From assembly GCA_945952225.1 (NCBI GenBank), contig CAMFHP010000088.1, forward strand, positions 1 through 36,837: DNA of 36,837 nt, written 5' to 3'. The first letter of the stretch is position 1; each line of letters starts with the position of its first letter. Source of the DNA: an uncultured Myxococcaceae bacterium (GTDB lineage: Bacteria > Myxococcota_A > Polyangia > Polyangiales > Ga0077539). Below the pieces are notes generated by a model. That model made no database searches. It was not told the origin of the DNA and was given only the letters and a program-made list of their open reading frames with translations. Shown one piece after another: positions 15,520 to 25,576 of this stretch. The translations under genes were made by a program, and so were the position numbers.

Positions 15520-17094
15520 ATGCGGAAGCTCGCCCTGTTGTTCGCCCTCGGCGCGTGCCACGCGACCGCATCGAGGCTCCCTCCCGAACCGATCACCTCG
15601 TCGCCCGTCACGACGACGCCCGTGGTCGAAACCGTCGCGCCGGTCGTGCCGGTCACGCCCGTCGCAGCGCCCGCGCCCGCACCGACCTTCGGGCTCCTCT
15701 TCGCGCGTCGATGCACGGGCTATCTGCGCTCCGGCGCGGCCTCTCCCTCGGCGACGCGTGTGCTCGCCTGCGACCAGGTCTACGACGACGACGGACGCTT
15801 TCGCGCGACGCCCCGTGAGCCCGTCGCGGCCCTCTTCGACGACGGCGCGGCGCTGGTGTTCGCGCAGCGTTCCCTCGCGCGCATGACCGCCGACGGGAGC
15901 CTCGGCGCGCGCGCGAACGCACCCACCGTCGACAGCCAGAACGACCTCGTCGCGCTCGGTCGCGAGGCGCGCACCGCGCTCTGGCTGCGCACGCGGACCG
16001 GCGACCTCGTGGAGCTCGACACGACCTCGATGCGCACGCTGCGACGTATTCCTGTGACCGGTGCGGCGAAGGCCATCGCGTACGCCCACGACGGCACGCC
16101 CATGGTGGTCCGCGGCGCCGACGACGAGGCGCCCACGCTCGCGCGCTGGGAGGGATCGTCGCTCGTCGAGATCGCGCTCCCGGCGCACACCCGCGAGGTC
16201 TCGCTCGCCGACCTCGGAACCGTCGCGCTGGCCATCACCGATCGCACCCATGTCACCGCGCTCTCGCTTCCCGACGGCGCCACACGCCGCGAACACACGC
16301 TCGACGTCGGCGACGACGCGACGATCCCCTCGCCCGATGCGCCGCTCGTGAGCCCCTCGCCCGACGGACGCTCCGTGGTGGTGTGCGACGCGCGGGGACT
16401 TTCGCTCCAGCGACTCGATGGCGATGGGACGACGGTGGTGGTGCACGACCGCTGCCTCGGCTCGCCGCGCTTCTCCGCCGACGGACGCACGATCGTGACG
16501 GGCGCGTTCGACGTGTCGCTGCTGCGCGAGGGCGTGCCTGCTCGCACCCGCACACCGCACGACGCGGTGACCTTCGAGTTGGCCTCCGTGCCCGAAGGAT
16601 TCGTTCCCTGGACGCGCGTCGACGACCGCGGACAGGACGTGCTCACGCCGCAGGGAAGCTCCCCCGAGAACGAAAGCCACATGGTGCCCGAGGGGTTCGT
16701 GCGCGCGTGGCACCACCGCACGGCGGGCGCGAACCTCTGGGTCACGCACCACGACGACGAGGTGTTGCGCCTCGACCGCCCGCTCGATGCGTGGGCCCTC
16801 GCAGCGCTCGACGTGTTCGACAGCACGCGCGTCCTGACCCGGGATGTGCGCGCGTGGCGGGGCTCGGACGGTGCGCGCGCGGTCGAAGCGCGGTGGCGTG
16901 AGGGCGGATGTGATCCCGCCGACGTGATCGTGCGCATGCAGGAGCACGCAGGCGGCGTGACGGTGGCGCGCATGGAGGTGTGGTCGTCGCGCGCGCTCCG
17001 CGAACGCTGGTGGAGCGCGATGGTGATGCCGGTGCTCGGCGCGCGTCCCGCCGATGCGACGACGGTGCAGACGACGCGCGCGGTGACCCGATGA
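15520..17094 (+). CDS. Propeller-like lipoprotein downstream of two-component system
   Basis: 524 aa from ATG 15520. The N-terminus is a lipoprotein signal (M-R-K-L-A-L-L-F-A-L-G-A-C) with Cys13 as the lipid site, then a Thr/Val/Pro linker to ~residue 50. The rest contains repeated strand-rich units with an S-P-D-G-R-S or S-A-D-G-R-T turn (e.g. S-P-S-P-D-G-R-S-V-V-V and S-P-R-F-S-A-D-G-R-T-I-V), a WD40/PD40-type beta-propeller pattern. It should face the periplasm or cell surface and may bind a ligand or protein partner. It is followed by the DsrE-like gene with an ATGA overlap, and preceded by the kinase gene 37 bases upstream. No family name is recognised; function unknown. Confidence 0.75.
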   Translation: MRKLALLFALGACHATASRLPPEPITSSPVTTTPVVETVAPVVPVTPVAAPAPAPTFGLLFARRCTGYLRSGAASPSATRVLACDQVYDDDGRFRATPREPVAALFDDGAALVFAQRSLARMTADGSLGARANAPTVDSQNDLVALGREARTALWLRTRTGDLVELDTTSMRTLRRIPVTGAAKAIAYAHDGTPMVVRGADDEAPTLARWEGSSLVEIALPAHTREVSLADLGTVALAITDRTHVTALSLPDGATRREHTLDVGDDATIPSPDAPLVSPSPDGRSVVVCDARGLSLQRLDGDGTTVVVHDRCLGSPRFSADGRTIVTGAFDVSLLREGVPARTRTPHDAVTFELASVPEGFVPWTRVDDRGQDVLTPQGSSPENESHMVPEGFVRAWHHRTAGANLWVTHHDDEVLRLDRPLDAWALAALDVFDSTRVLTRDVRAWRGSDGARAVEARWREGGCDPADVIVRMQEHAGGVTVARMEVWSSRALRERWWSAMVMPVLGARPADATTVQTTRAVTR

Positions 17095-17525
17095 TGCGAC
17101 GACGGACGATGCTCGTGACGATGCTGGCGCTCGCAGTGGCGCCGGGGGTTCACGCGCAGCGACGACGCGCGCCGGTGTTGCGCGCGGTGTTCCACATCGG
17201 GGCGGCGACGCGGGCCGACGTGTTGCGCGGGCTCACGAACATGCGCAACGCGCTCGCGGCGCTCGGCGACGATCCCGCAGACTTCGTGCTCGTGGTGCAT
17301 GGCGCTGCGCTGGCCTACTTCGTTCGAGGCGCCGAGGACCCGGTGACCGACGAACTCGCGGCGGTGATGGCCACGGGACGCGCCTCGTGGCGGGCCTGCG
17401 CGCGCACGATGGAAGAACACCACTGGCAACCGCGCGACCTGCTCGCGGGTGGCACGCCGGTGCCCTCGGGCACGCTCGAAGTGCTGCGCCTCCAGCAGCG
17501 CGGATATGCCTATTTTCGCCCGTGA
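17091..17525 (+). CDS. Exported DsrE/DsrF-like family protein
   Basis: 144 aa. ATG 17091 overlaps the previous stop (ATGA); a second ATG at 17094 is in frame. Residues 1-23 are a Sec signal peptide ending G-V-H-A-Q. The mature part fits the DsrE-like fold: N-M-R-N-A-L-A-A-L, D-F-V-L-V-V-H-G-A-A-L-A-Y-F, a single Cys in W-R-A-C-A-R-T, and the typical ending V-P-S-G-T-L-E-V-L-R-L-Q-Q-R-G-Y-A-Y. Cytoplasmic DsrE relatives relay sulfur in tRNA thiolation or sulfur oxidation, with a reactive Cys on an equivalent loop. This one is periplasmic, so its role may differ. It is co-transcribed with the propeller lipoprotein. I am fairly sure of the family, not of the function. Confidence 0.8.
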   Translation: MMRRRTMLVTMLALAVAPGVHAQRRRAPVLRAVFHIGAATRADVLRGLTNMRNALAALGDDPADFVLVVHGAALAYFVRGAEDPVTDELAAVMATGRASWRACARTMEEHHWQPRDLLAGGTPVPSGTLEVLRLQQRGYAYFRP

Positions 17526-17548
17526 TCCGCAGGGGAGACCCCGACACG

Positions 17549-17576
17549 TTCACGGTGCGCGCGCGGGTGATACCGT
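17549..17576 (+). promoter_or_regulatory. Candidate promoter of the PhoD-like gene
   Basis: TTCACG at 17549-17554 and TACCGT at 17571-17576 are 16 bases apart. The -10-like box ends nine bases before ATG 17586, so the transcript would have almost no leader and no ribosome-binding site is visible. Matches to consensus are only partial. Confidence 0.35.
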
Positions 17577-17585
17577 CGCTCCGCC

Positions 17586-19238
17586 ATGACGATCTCTCGC
17601 CGTGACTTTCTGAAGATCACCGGCACCGCCGCGGTGGTGTCTCGCTGCGCCGCGACGGACGCGCCCGTCGGAGAACCCGCGCCCGACGGTGCACCGCCCG
17701 ACACGGTGGTCATCGGCCCCGACGCCGCCGCCGACGCGATGCCCGTCGACGTGGCGCGCCCCGATGCGATGGACGCTTCGATCGGCCGTGACGCCGCGCC
17801 CGATGCCCTCGACGCTGCGGTCGATGTCGCGCGCGATGGCGCCGCCGATGCGCGGGCCGACGCCGCCGTCGACGTGCGCGTCGATGCCACGGTGACGCCC
17901 GACGTGGGAACGCCCGATGTCGCGAGGCCCACGTGTCGCGCGCCCGCGGGATCGACCGTGCTGCGCGGCGTGGAGTTCGGCGCCGTGTCGCTCGCGCTCG
18001 ACAGCTTTCCCATCGGGGTGATGGCGGGCGACATGCTTCCGCGCCGCGCGATGATCTGGACGCGCTACGACGGTCGGCGCCGCGTGATCGCGCGCGTGGT
18101 GGAGGTGAACGCCGACGACCAGATCCTCGACCACGTGCTCGATCGTGTCGTGACGCCGACGGCGGGCGGGTTCATCCACCTCGACGTGACGGGGCTCACG
18201 CCGTCGCGCATCTACCGCTACGCGTTCTTCGAGCAGGTGGGCGCGCGCCTCGTCGCACGCTCGCGCCTCGGACGCTTTCAGACGCCGCCCGACGACGACC
18301 AGAACTGCGGCGTCGTCACCTTCGGCGGAACGTCATGCAGCCACCGCAACGGCGCGCCCCACGCGGTGCTCACGCACGCCGCGAACGCGAAGCTCGATTT
18401 CTTCCTCCACTGCGGCGACCACATCTACGCCGACGACCGCGAGCCCGCCGTCACGCTCGACGAGTACCGCGGCAAGTACGCGGACTACTGGCGCATCCAG
18501 GGGATGAACGACGTCCACGCATCGACGGGGCTCTACACCACCTGGGACGACCACGAGGTTCGCAACAACTGGAACCCCGAGACGCTCCGCGACGCGCAGG
18601 TCGAGGCCGCGACGCGCGCGTTCTTCGAGCACCGCGCATTTCGTCGCAACACCACGGACCCCGACCGCATCTGGCGCCGCTTCCGCTGGGGACGCGCGAT
18701 CGAGATGTTCATCCTCGATGCGCGCAGCGAGCGGCGTCCCTCGACGCGTCTCACCGACCGCGCGCAGTTCATCTCGCCCGAGCAGTTGAGCTGGCTCCAG
18801 ACCGCGCTGCGCAACTCCGACGCGCCCTTCAAGTTCATCGTCACGTCGAAGCCCATCACCGACCGACCGGGCACCACGGCGGCGGAGGCCAGCGATTTCT
18901 GGGCGGGCTATCCCGCGCAGCGCACGCGCCTGCTGCGCTACCTCGTCGACAACCGCATCGAGGGCGTGTGGTTCCTCTCGGGCGACGTGCACTACGGGTG
19001 CATCACCCACATCGACACCGCGGCGAGCCCGTTTCACCGCTTCCGCGAGGTGTACATGGGCCCGTCGGGCAGCGGCGATCCGGGGCTCGTCGACTGCTCC
19101 GCCGACGGCCAGAACGAGATCGTCGTGCGACGGCTCAACTACACGCGCTTTCGCGCAGACCCCGGCGCGCGCACGCTCCAGGTGGACTTCATCGGCGTCG
19201 GCGGCGACGTGATCTGCGGCCGTCGTTACACGCTGTGA
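17586..19238 (+). CDS. phoD: Tat-exported PhoD-type alkaline phosphatase/phosphodiesterase
   Basis: 550 aa from ATG 17586. It starts with a twin-arginine signal (S-R-R-D-F-L-K-I-T-G-T-A-A) and has Cys21 after V-V-S-R, so it may also be lipidated. Residues ~25-115 are an Asp/Ala-rich linker. The phosphatase domain follows a small beta-rich N-terminal domain (~115-235). It shows G-T-S-C-S-H (~246), L-H-C-G-D-H-I-Y-A-D-D (~273), W-D-D-H-E-V-R-N-N-W (~319) and L-S-G-D-V-H-Y-G (~464), the metal-binding signature of PhoD. PhoD enzymes release phosphate from phosphomonoesters and diesters such as teichoic acid or phospholipid head groups, using Ca/Fe. The gene stands alone and converges on the HEAT-repeat gene. 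No Pho box was recognised. Substrate range is unknown. Confidence 0.9.
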   Translation: MTISRRDFLKITGTAAVVSRCAATDAPVGEPAPDGAPPDTVVIGPDAAADAMPVDVARPDAMDASIGRDAAPDALDAAVDVARDGAADARADAAVDVRVDATVTPDVGTPDVARPTCRAPAGSTVLRGVEFGAVSLALDSFPIGVMAGDMLPRRAMIWTRYDGRRRVIARVVEVNADDQILDHVLDRVVTPTAGGFIHLDVTGLTPSRIYRYAFFEQVGARLVARSRLGRFQTPPDDDQNCGVVTFGGTSCSHRNGAPHAVLTHAANAKLDFFLHCGDHIYADDREPAVTLDEYRGKYADYWRIQGMNDVHASTGLYTTWDDHEVRNNWNPETLRDAQVEAATRAFFEHRAFRRNTTDPDRIWRRFRWGRAIEMFILDARSERRPSTRLTDRAQFISPEQLSWLQTALRNSDAPFKFIVTSKPITDRPGTTAAEASDFWAGYPAQRTRLLRYLVDNRIEGVWFLSGDVHYGCITHIDTAASPFHRFREVYMGPSGSGDPGLVDCSADGQNEIVVRRLNYTRFRADPGARTLQVDFIGVGGDVICGRRYTL

Positions 19239-19256
19239 TGCGGGTGACGCGATCGC

Positions 19257-21092
19257 TCAGCGGTCGCGATGGGAGAGGGCCTCGCGCATCGTCGCGAGGT
19301 CGAGGTACTGCCCGATGAGCTGCAGGAGCTCGGCTTCGGGCTCTCGCGGAACCCACGACACGAGCGCCGCGCGGGCTACGGAATGTATCGTCGAGGCCTG
19401 CCCCAGCGCGCGGATCACCTGCGCGCGCACCGAGGCCTCTGCGGTGCGCGGGAGCGCGTCGACGAGCGCGCGCACCGTGTCGTCGTCGTAGCGGCCGCGC
19501 GCGTTTTCGAGGAGCGCGCCGACGACCTCCTGGCGCACGACGCGGTCCTCTTCGCGCGTGAGCCGTGCGGCGAGGAGCGGTTGCGCCGTGTCGCGGTCGA
19601 GTCCCCGGAGCGCGTGCGCCGCCGCCGCGCGAACGCCCTGATCGCGGTCGTCGAGGGCCGCGCGAATTTCGGGGAGGAGTTCCGCCGTGCGCGCGTTGCC
19701 GGCCGCGTCGAGGCCGCCGCGTCGCACGGCCACGTCTCCGCTCGCCACCGACGCGCGAATCATCGCCCGCGCGGGTTCGGAGACCTCGCGCGGAACCCCA
19801 TCGCCCGCGAGCGTTCCCGCGGCGCGCAGGGCCACGCCGCGCTCGACCTCTGCCTCCTCGCCGCGTCCCGGTGCGCGGGCTGCGTCGCGGAGCGCGGTGA
19901 GCGCCTCGGGGGTGGGCGTGCGCGTCGACGCGAGGGCCAGCATCGCGCGCTGACGGTTCATCGACGAGAGCGCGCGGTCCGCGAGTGCCGCCGCGAGCAC
20001 CCGTCGCGATGCGGGCGTGTCGGCCTGCTCCAGCGCGAGAAAGAGCAGCGCATCGAGGCGCGCGTCGGTGCGTCCGTCACGGATGCGCGCGAGGAGTTCC
20101 GCGGCGGCGCCCTCGTGCCCGAGGAGCCACGCGAGGAGGTACTGAAACGCGCGGTCGTGGGCGGGATCACGGTCGCCGTCGAAGAGCCTCGTCGCCTCGG
20201 AGAGCGCGTCGTCGACGGTCACCGAAGCGAGCGCCGCGGCACGCTCCCTCGCCCGTTGCCGCGCATCGGGTTCGGGTTGCGCCTGCGCGGGGGCCTCGGG
20301 ACGACGCCACCGCATCGCCGCGACCGCGGACGCATCGGGAAGCGCCGCGCCCCCCACGTCGTCGATGCGTTCGAGGCGATACGCGAGGCGCACGTCGAGG
20401 TGCACGCCCTCGCTCCGCACACGGTGGAGCGACGTGCCCTGCATCGTGCGGAGCCAGCGTCCTTCGCCATCGAGGACGAAGTGCGCGCGACGCTCCACCT
20501 GCTCGACCTGCGCGTCGGGCGCGGTGTTCTCGAAGGGTCCCGCCGACGACTCGACCTCGGTGGCGCGCGGGTCCCACGCGGTGACGCGGTAGTCGGTGAA
20601 CCACTGGCCGTTGTCGTCGCGGTGTGCGGCGGTCCATCGGTCGCGCGCGCCATCGCCGAGGGCGGTGTCATAGAGGGTGACAAGCCGCGCGATGGCGTCG
20701 GCCTGTGCCGCCGTGGCCTCGGCGGGCCAGGCGAACTCGTCGAAGCGGCAGTTGCGCGCGACGCGCAGCGCGAAGGGCACACGCAGCTCGTCGGGGCGGT
20801 CGAAGCCGTCGACGGGATCGACGCGCGCGGCCATCACCCATCCGCCTGCGACGGCGGGCGCGCGCACGGCGAGACGCAGCGTGGCGCGGAGGTGTTGCGA
20901 GGGTCCCGCGTCGCCTTCGGTGCGCACGACGAGGCGCCACGCGAGGGTGTCGCCCGGCGCGAAGGCGCACGCGAGGTGTCGGGGTCGAGGCGGAGCGGGA
21001 GGCGGTGGAGACGATCGGCGGGAGAGGGCCGCAGCGCCCGCGATGACGACGAGCGCTGCGACGAGCGCGCCGATGCGCGCGCGAGAGGTCAT
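19257..21092 (-). CDS. Membrane-anchored HEAT-repeat protein with N-terminal beta domain
   Basis: 611 aa. ATG 21092 overlaps the upstream stop (ATGA), so translation is probably coupled. Residues 8-24 form one N-terminal membrane segment or signal (I-G-A-L-V-A-A-L-V-V-I-A-G-A-A), followed by a Pro-rich stretch. Residues ~40-290 are beta-rich and likely one or two beta-sandwich units. From ~310 to the end there are helical pairs of HEAT type (D-R-D-Q-G-V-R-A-A-A-A-H-A-L-R-G-L and similar). The protein should sit in the periplasm. The order (beta domain, then alpha-superhelix) recalls vitellogenin-like lipid-transfer proteins, but I cannot confirm that relation. Its operon partner is the 715-residue lipoprotein upstream. 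Function unknown. Confidence 0.78.
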   Translation of the reverse strand: MTSRARIGALVAALVVIAGAAALSRRSSPPPPAPPRPRHLACAFAPGDTLAWRLVVRTEGDAGPSQHLRATLRLAVRAPAVAGGWVMAARVDPVDGFDRPDELRVPFALRVARNCRFDEFAWPAEATAAQADAIARLVTLYDTALGDGARDRWTAAHRDDNGQWFTDYRVTAWDPRATEVESSAGPFENTAPDAQVEQVERRAHFVLDGEGRWLRTMQGTSLHRVRSEGVHLDVRLAYRLERIDDVGGAALPDASAVAAMRWRRPEAPAQAQPEPDARQRARERAAALASVTVDDALSEATRLFDGDRDPAHDRAFQYLLAWLLGHEGAAAELLARIRDGRTDARLDALLFLALEQADTPASRRVLAAALADRALSSMNRQRAMLALASTRTPTPEALTALRDAARAPGRGEEAEVERGVALRAAGTLAGDGVPREVSEPARAMIRASVASGDVAVRRGGLDAAGNARTAELLPEIRAALDDRDQGVRAAAAHALRGLDRDTAQPLLAARLTREEDRVVRQEVVGALLENARGRYDDDTVRALVDALPRTAEASVRAQVIRALGQASTIHSVARAALVSWVPREPEAELLQLIGQYLDLATMREALSHRDR

Positions 21093-23236
21093 GGAGCGAG
21101 TCGGAAGTCCGCGAAGGTCCGGTTGAGGAGGTTGAAGCGCTCGGGGTCGGCGCCGAAGGTGAAGAGCGCGAGCTCGCCGCGTCGATCCCAGCGGATGCCG
21201 CAGGGGTAGTACACCCGCACGAACACGACCTTCTTCGAACACCACTCGACGCCGCGCGTGTCAACGAACAGCACGATGCGCCCGGAGAGCCCCGTCACGA
21301 CGAGGTCCCAGTTGATGTTGAGGTTGCCCTGGGCCGCGGGGCGCATGGTCATCGGGTCGTTGCGCACGAGGCCGATGTTCGCGCTGCCCGTGAGGGGCGT
21401 GCGGATGTCGATGATCGTGAGCTGCCCCTCGACGCCGCCGCGGGCGATGAGCGCGTCGAGGCTCACGCTCGCCGTCGCGCCGATGGTGACGTAGGGCGTG
21501 ACGGTGACCGCGATCTGTCCCTCGGTGTCGGCCATCGGAAAGCGCCGCATCTCGATCGCTGCGTCGCGGTACACGCCCGCGTTCACGTTGAGTCCGACGG
21601 TGCCCGCCACGCAGCCTTCGAGGCCGACGGGAATGGGCCCGACCTGCACGCGCGCCGACTTGCACTGGCGGCGCATGATGTTCCAGTCGCGGTTGTAGAG
21701 CTCACGCGCCTCGGGCACGCGGCGCTCGTAGCCAAGCAGACGGATGCCGAACACGTCGACGTTGAACGTGAGCCCCGTGCGGTCGGCGGCGAAGAGGTCG
21801 ACGCCCGCGTAGGCCTTGGCCTCGGCGAGGGTGAGGTCGGGCAGGTACTTCGAGTCGAGCGCCGCGCGCGCCGACGTGTCGCTCACCGCGCCACCCACCA
21901 CGAGGAAGTTCTCGGTGTTGAAGCGCAGGTCGAGGCCGAGCTTGTCGTTGCCGTAGTGGCGCGACCACTCGCGGTTGAAGTCCAGTCGGCTCGCCGAGGT
22001 TTGCGCGGCGCCCGCGAGCGCGCGCACGCCGAGGACCGAGAAGCGTCGGCAGTCGTCGGAGCGCGCCGAGCGGGCCGTGGTGCCCTCCTCGCCGGTGCTC
22101 AGCGTGGCGCCGTCTTCCCCGCGCTCCTCGAAGGAGGGATCGAGGCACACCTCGATGGTGAAGTCGTCGACGTCGCGCCAGTCGCCGTTGCGCACGAGCG
22201 CGAGCACCTCATCGGTCGGAAAGAGATCGAGCTCCTGACGGTTGTCGGCCGCGGGCGTGAGGCGGTCGAAGGTGCGCGTCTCCGTGGGCGGATCCTCGGC
22301 GCGCGCGGCCTCGACGCGCAGCGGGCGGAACTCCCCCGCGTGCGATCCCGTGGCCGGCGCGATGCGCACGCGCTCGGTCACCATGCCCGGCAGACGGTCG
22401 CTGTCGGCGCCGCCCACGTCGTAGGGGTCGTGGCCCCACGCGCGACGATCGACCTGCACCGAGAGCATCTCGCGGCGCGACTCGGTGCCGACGGTGTTCA
22501 TCCAGAAGAGGCCCACGTGGCCCTCGGGCGTGACCTGCGCGGCGACGTCGGTGCCGGGCGACGCGCGCACCTGGAGGCGGTGCACACAGCCGTCGAGGGG
22601 CGCGCCCATGTCGAGCGAGGAGCGGCACCGCTCGTCGGCGCCCGCGGCCGCGTGCTGGGCCTCGGTGAAGTAGTACGCGCGACCGGCGCTCGCGGGCAGC
22701 GCGCGCTGCGTCGGGTCGACCTGCACGATGAAGTTGTACGTGACGCTCTCGGTGCCCGTGGGAAGGCACTCGGGGGGAATCTCTACGGTGGGTTCGAAGA
22801 GCTGCTCCTCGCCCGTGCCGTTGAGGTCGAGCTCCAGGGTCTTCACGAAGCACTGGCGCAGCGTCGCGAGGCGCGCGGCGGGCGGCGTGCCCTCGGCGTG
22901 CTCGACGAGCGAGAGGTTCACCGTGACCGACTGCGGGGCCGCGAGGGGCGTCGGCGCGCGCGAGGTGATGCCCAGGCGCACGGGCAGTCGGTGACCGACG
23001 AACACCGGACGGGACTCGTCGTACGGCACCACGAGGTGCGTGACCGCGATGTCGGAGAACGACGCCGCGGCCGGCGCGACCACACACGTTCCGTTCGAGT
23101 CGACGGTGCCCGCGCCGCACGAGGTCGAGTCGCCGCCGCAGCCGAGCGGCGCCGCAGCGAGGAGCATCGCCAGCGCGCCCGCCGCACGGGTCACCCGGTG
23201 TCGGGAAGACCCGTCAGAAGACAGGAGAGTTCGCAT
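21089..23236 (-). CDS. Large beta-rich lipoprotein, operon partner of the HEAT protein
   Basis: 715 aa from ATG 23236. Residues ~12-33 form a signal peptide with lipobox A-P-L-G-C; Cys33 is followed by G-G-D-S-T-S-C. Residues ~35-60 are a short Cys-containing segment (S-C-G-A-G-T-V-D-S-N-G-T-C), and the remainder is mostly beta-strand-rich, with scattered paired Cys and a few helical stretches. The C-terminal ~250 residues have alternating hydrophobic strands (G-Q-I-A-V-T-V-T-P-Y-V-T-I-G-A-T-A-S-V-S-L). No known domain is recognised. The ATGA overlap with the HEAT-repeat gene says the two are made together and probably work together at the envelope. It is likely periplasmic or on the cell surface. 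Confidence 0.8.
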   Translation of the reverse strand: MRTLLSSDGSSRHRVTRAAGALAMLLAAAPLGCGGDSTSCGAGTVDSNGTCVVAPAAASFSDIAVTHLVVPYDESRPVFVGHRLPVRLGITSRAPTPLAAPQSVTVNLSLVEHAEGTPPAARLATLRQCFVKTLELDLNGTGEEQLFEPTVEIPPECLPTGTESVTYNFIVQVDPTQRALPASAGRAYYFTEAQHAAAGADERCRSSLDMGAPLDGCVHRLQVRASPGTDVAAQVTPEGHVGLFWMNTVGTESRREMLSVQVDRRAWGHDPYDVGGADSDRLPGMVTERVRIAPATGSHAGEFRPLRVEAARAEDPPTETRTFDRLTPAADNRQELDLFPTDEVLALVRNGDWRDVDDFTIEVCLDPSFEERGEDGATLSTGEEGTTARSARSDDCRRFSVLGVRALAGAAQTSASRLDFNREWSRHYGNDKLGLDLRFNTENFLVVGGAVSDTSARAALDSKYLPDLTLAEAKAYAGVDLFAADRTGLTFNVDVFGIRLLGYERRVPEARELYNRDWNIMRRQCKSARVQVGPIPVGLEGCVAGTVGLNVNAGVYRDAAIEMRRFPMADTEGQIAVTVTPYVTIGATASVSLDALIARGGVEGQLTIIDIRTPLTGSANIGLVRNDPMTMRPAAQGNLNINWDLVVTGLSGRIVLFVDTRGVEWCSKKVVFVRVYYPCGIRWDRRGELALFTFGADPERFNLLNRTFADFRLAP

Positions 23237-23471
23237 GCGAGGGACGGAACACCCCGCGCATTGAATGGGTCAAGGACTTTTCATGTTTTGCGTAGAAACG
23301 GCCAGAATCGGATGGAATTCGCGCAGATGGCACGCAGGGATTTCCAACGATCGGGGTCTTGCACGCGGCGGGAGAAGGTGCATTGCGACCCCCACAAACG
23401 ACCGCGGGCCGACCCGACCCGGTGCCTGCTCCGTGGGGAGCGAGGCGCCCGATCGAACGGCCCGCGACGGT

Positions 23472-23492
23472 GCGCACGTCGACACCGTGCGC
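23472..23492 (-). terminator. Hairpin downstream of icd (possible terminator)
   Basis: GCGCACG (23472-23478) and CGTGCGC (23486-23492) form a perfect 7-bp stem with a 7-base loop, about 40-60 bases after the icd stop. There is no T run, so intrinsic termination is doubtful. The rest of the 294-base gap (23237-23530) holds a TTGACC on the minus strand (plus positions 23267-23272) as a possible -35 for the lipoprotein gene, but no convincing -10. Confidence 0.3.
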
Positions 23493-23530
23493 GGCCGCCT
23501 CACGACGGTCGCGACGGCGTCGGGCACAGC

Positions 23531-24985
<1,455 letters not shown>

Positions 24986-25018
24986 GTGCAAAACCCTCTT
25001 CGTGTGAGTGCTGCTTCG

Positions 25019-25036
25019 CCCACGAAACACCGTGGG
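25019..25036 (-). promoter_or_regulatory. Hairpin in the leader or promoter of icd
   Basis: CCCACG and CGTGGG (25019-25024 and 25031-25036) form a perfect 6-bp stem with a 6-base loop, 34-51 bases before the icd ATG. It could be an operator or an mRNA leader structure; no promoter hexamers could be placed with confidence. Confidence 0.35.
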
Positions 25037-25131
25037 AAACCGTTGCAGGCGGCGGCGCTTGTATCACCACCCCCGCGCGGCCGTCGATGCCTTCTGCAGC
25101 CTTCGTGATGGCGCGCCGCGGCGATGCTGTG

Positions 25132-25137
25132 TAGCGT
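25132..25137 (+). promoter_or_regulatory. Candidate -10 box before small membrane protein
   Basis: TAGCGT followed by CCGCGCGCC, the same layout as at 6150, 15502 and 27409. It lies 11 bases before an in-frame GTG at 25149 and 41 bases before ATG 25179. Confidence 0.35.
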
Positions 25138-25178
25138 CCGCGCGCCCTGTGCCCGAAGGCTTCGGGGCCCCATCGCGC

Positions 25179-25508
25179 ATGAGCACCGACGCACCGGCCG
25201 ACGCCACCGCACCGCAGACCTGGAGCGCGCGCTTCGGGTGGCTCCTCGGCGGACTGCTCGGCACCGTCGCGGGCTTCGCGCTCACCTACCTCTTCGAGAC
25301 CCGCGTGCTCGTGGGGCGTGTGGCCGACCCTGCGCGCACGGCGGCCCGCGCGTCGAGCGTGCTCGTGGGCGCGCTCTTTCTCGCGGGTGCGCTCGCGGGC
25401 CATGCGTTCGGCGCTGCGGGCGGTCCGCGTCGCGCGAAGCTCCTCGCGTCGGCGGCGGGCGTCGCGGTGGCCGTCGCGTTGTGGGCGCTCCTCGTGCTCA
25501 CGCGCTGA
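25179..25508 (+). CDS. Small membrane protein
   Basis: 109 aa from ATG 25179; an in-frame GTG at 25149 would add ten residues and lies closer to a TAGCGT box. Two hydrophobic hairpins or three to four helices are visible: F-G-W-L-L-G-G-L-L-G-T-V-A-G-F-A-L-T-Y-L (~17-36), S-S-V-L-V-G-A-L-F-L-A-G-A-L-A-G-H-A-F (~55-73), and A-S-A-A-G-V-A-V-A-V-A-L-W-A-L-L (~87-105). The Gly-rich helix faces suggest tight packing. No family recognised. It is divergent from icd and followed 68 bases later by the WxxGxW protein gene. A small inner-membrane protein of unknown function is the safest call. Confidence 0.7.
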   Translation: MSTDAPADATAPQTWSARFGWLLGGLLGTVAGFALTYLFETRVLVGRVADPARTAARASSVLVGALFLAGALAGHAFGAAGGPRRAKLLASAAGVAVAVALWALLVLTR

Positions 25509-25576
25509 TCGTCGGCGACGAGAATCTTCGCCCGGTCGCGTACGTCATCGGCTCCCACCCAACGAGGTCTGACCGC

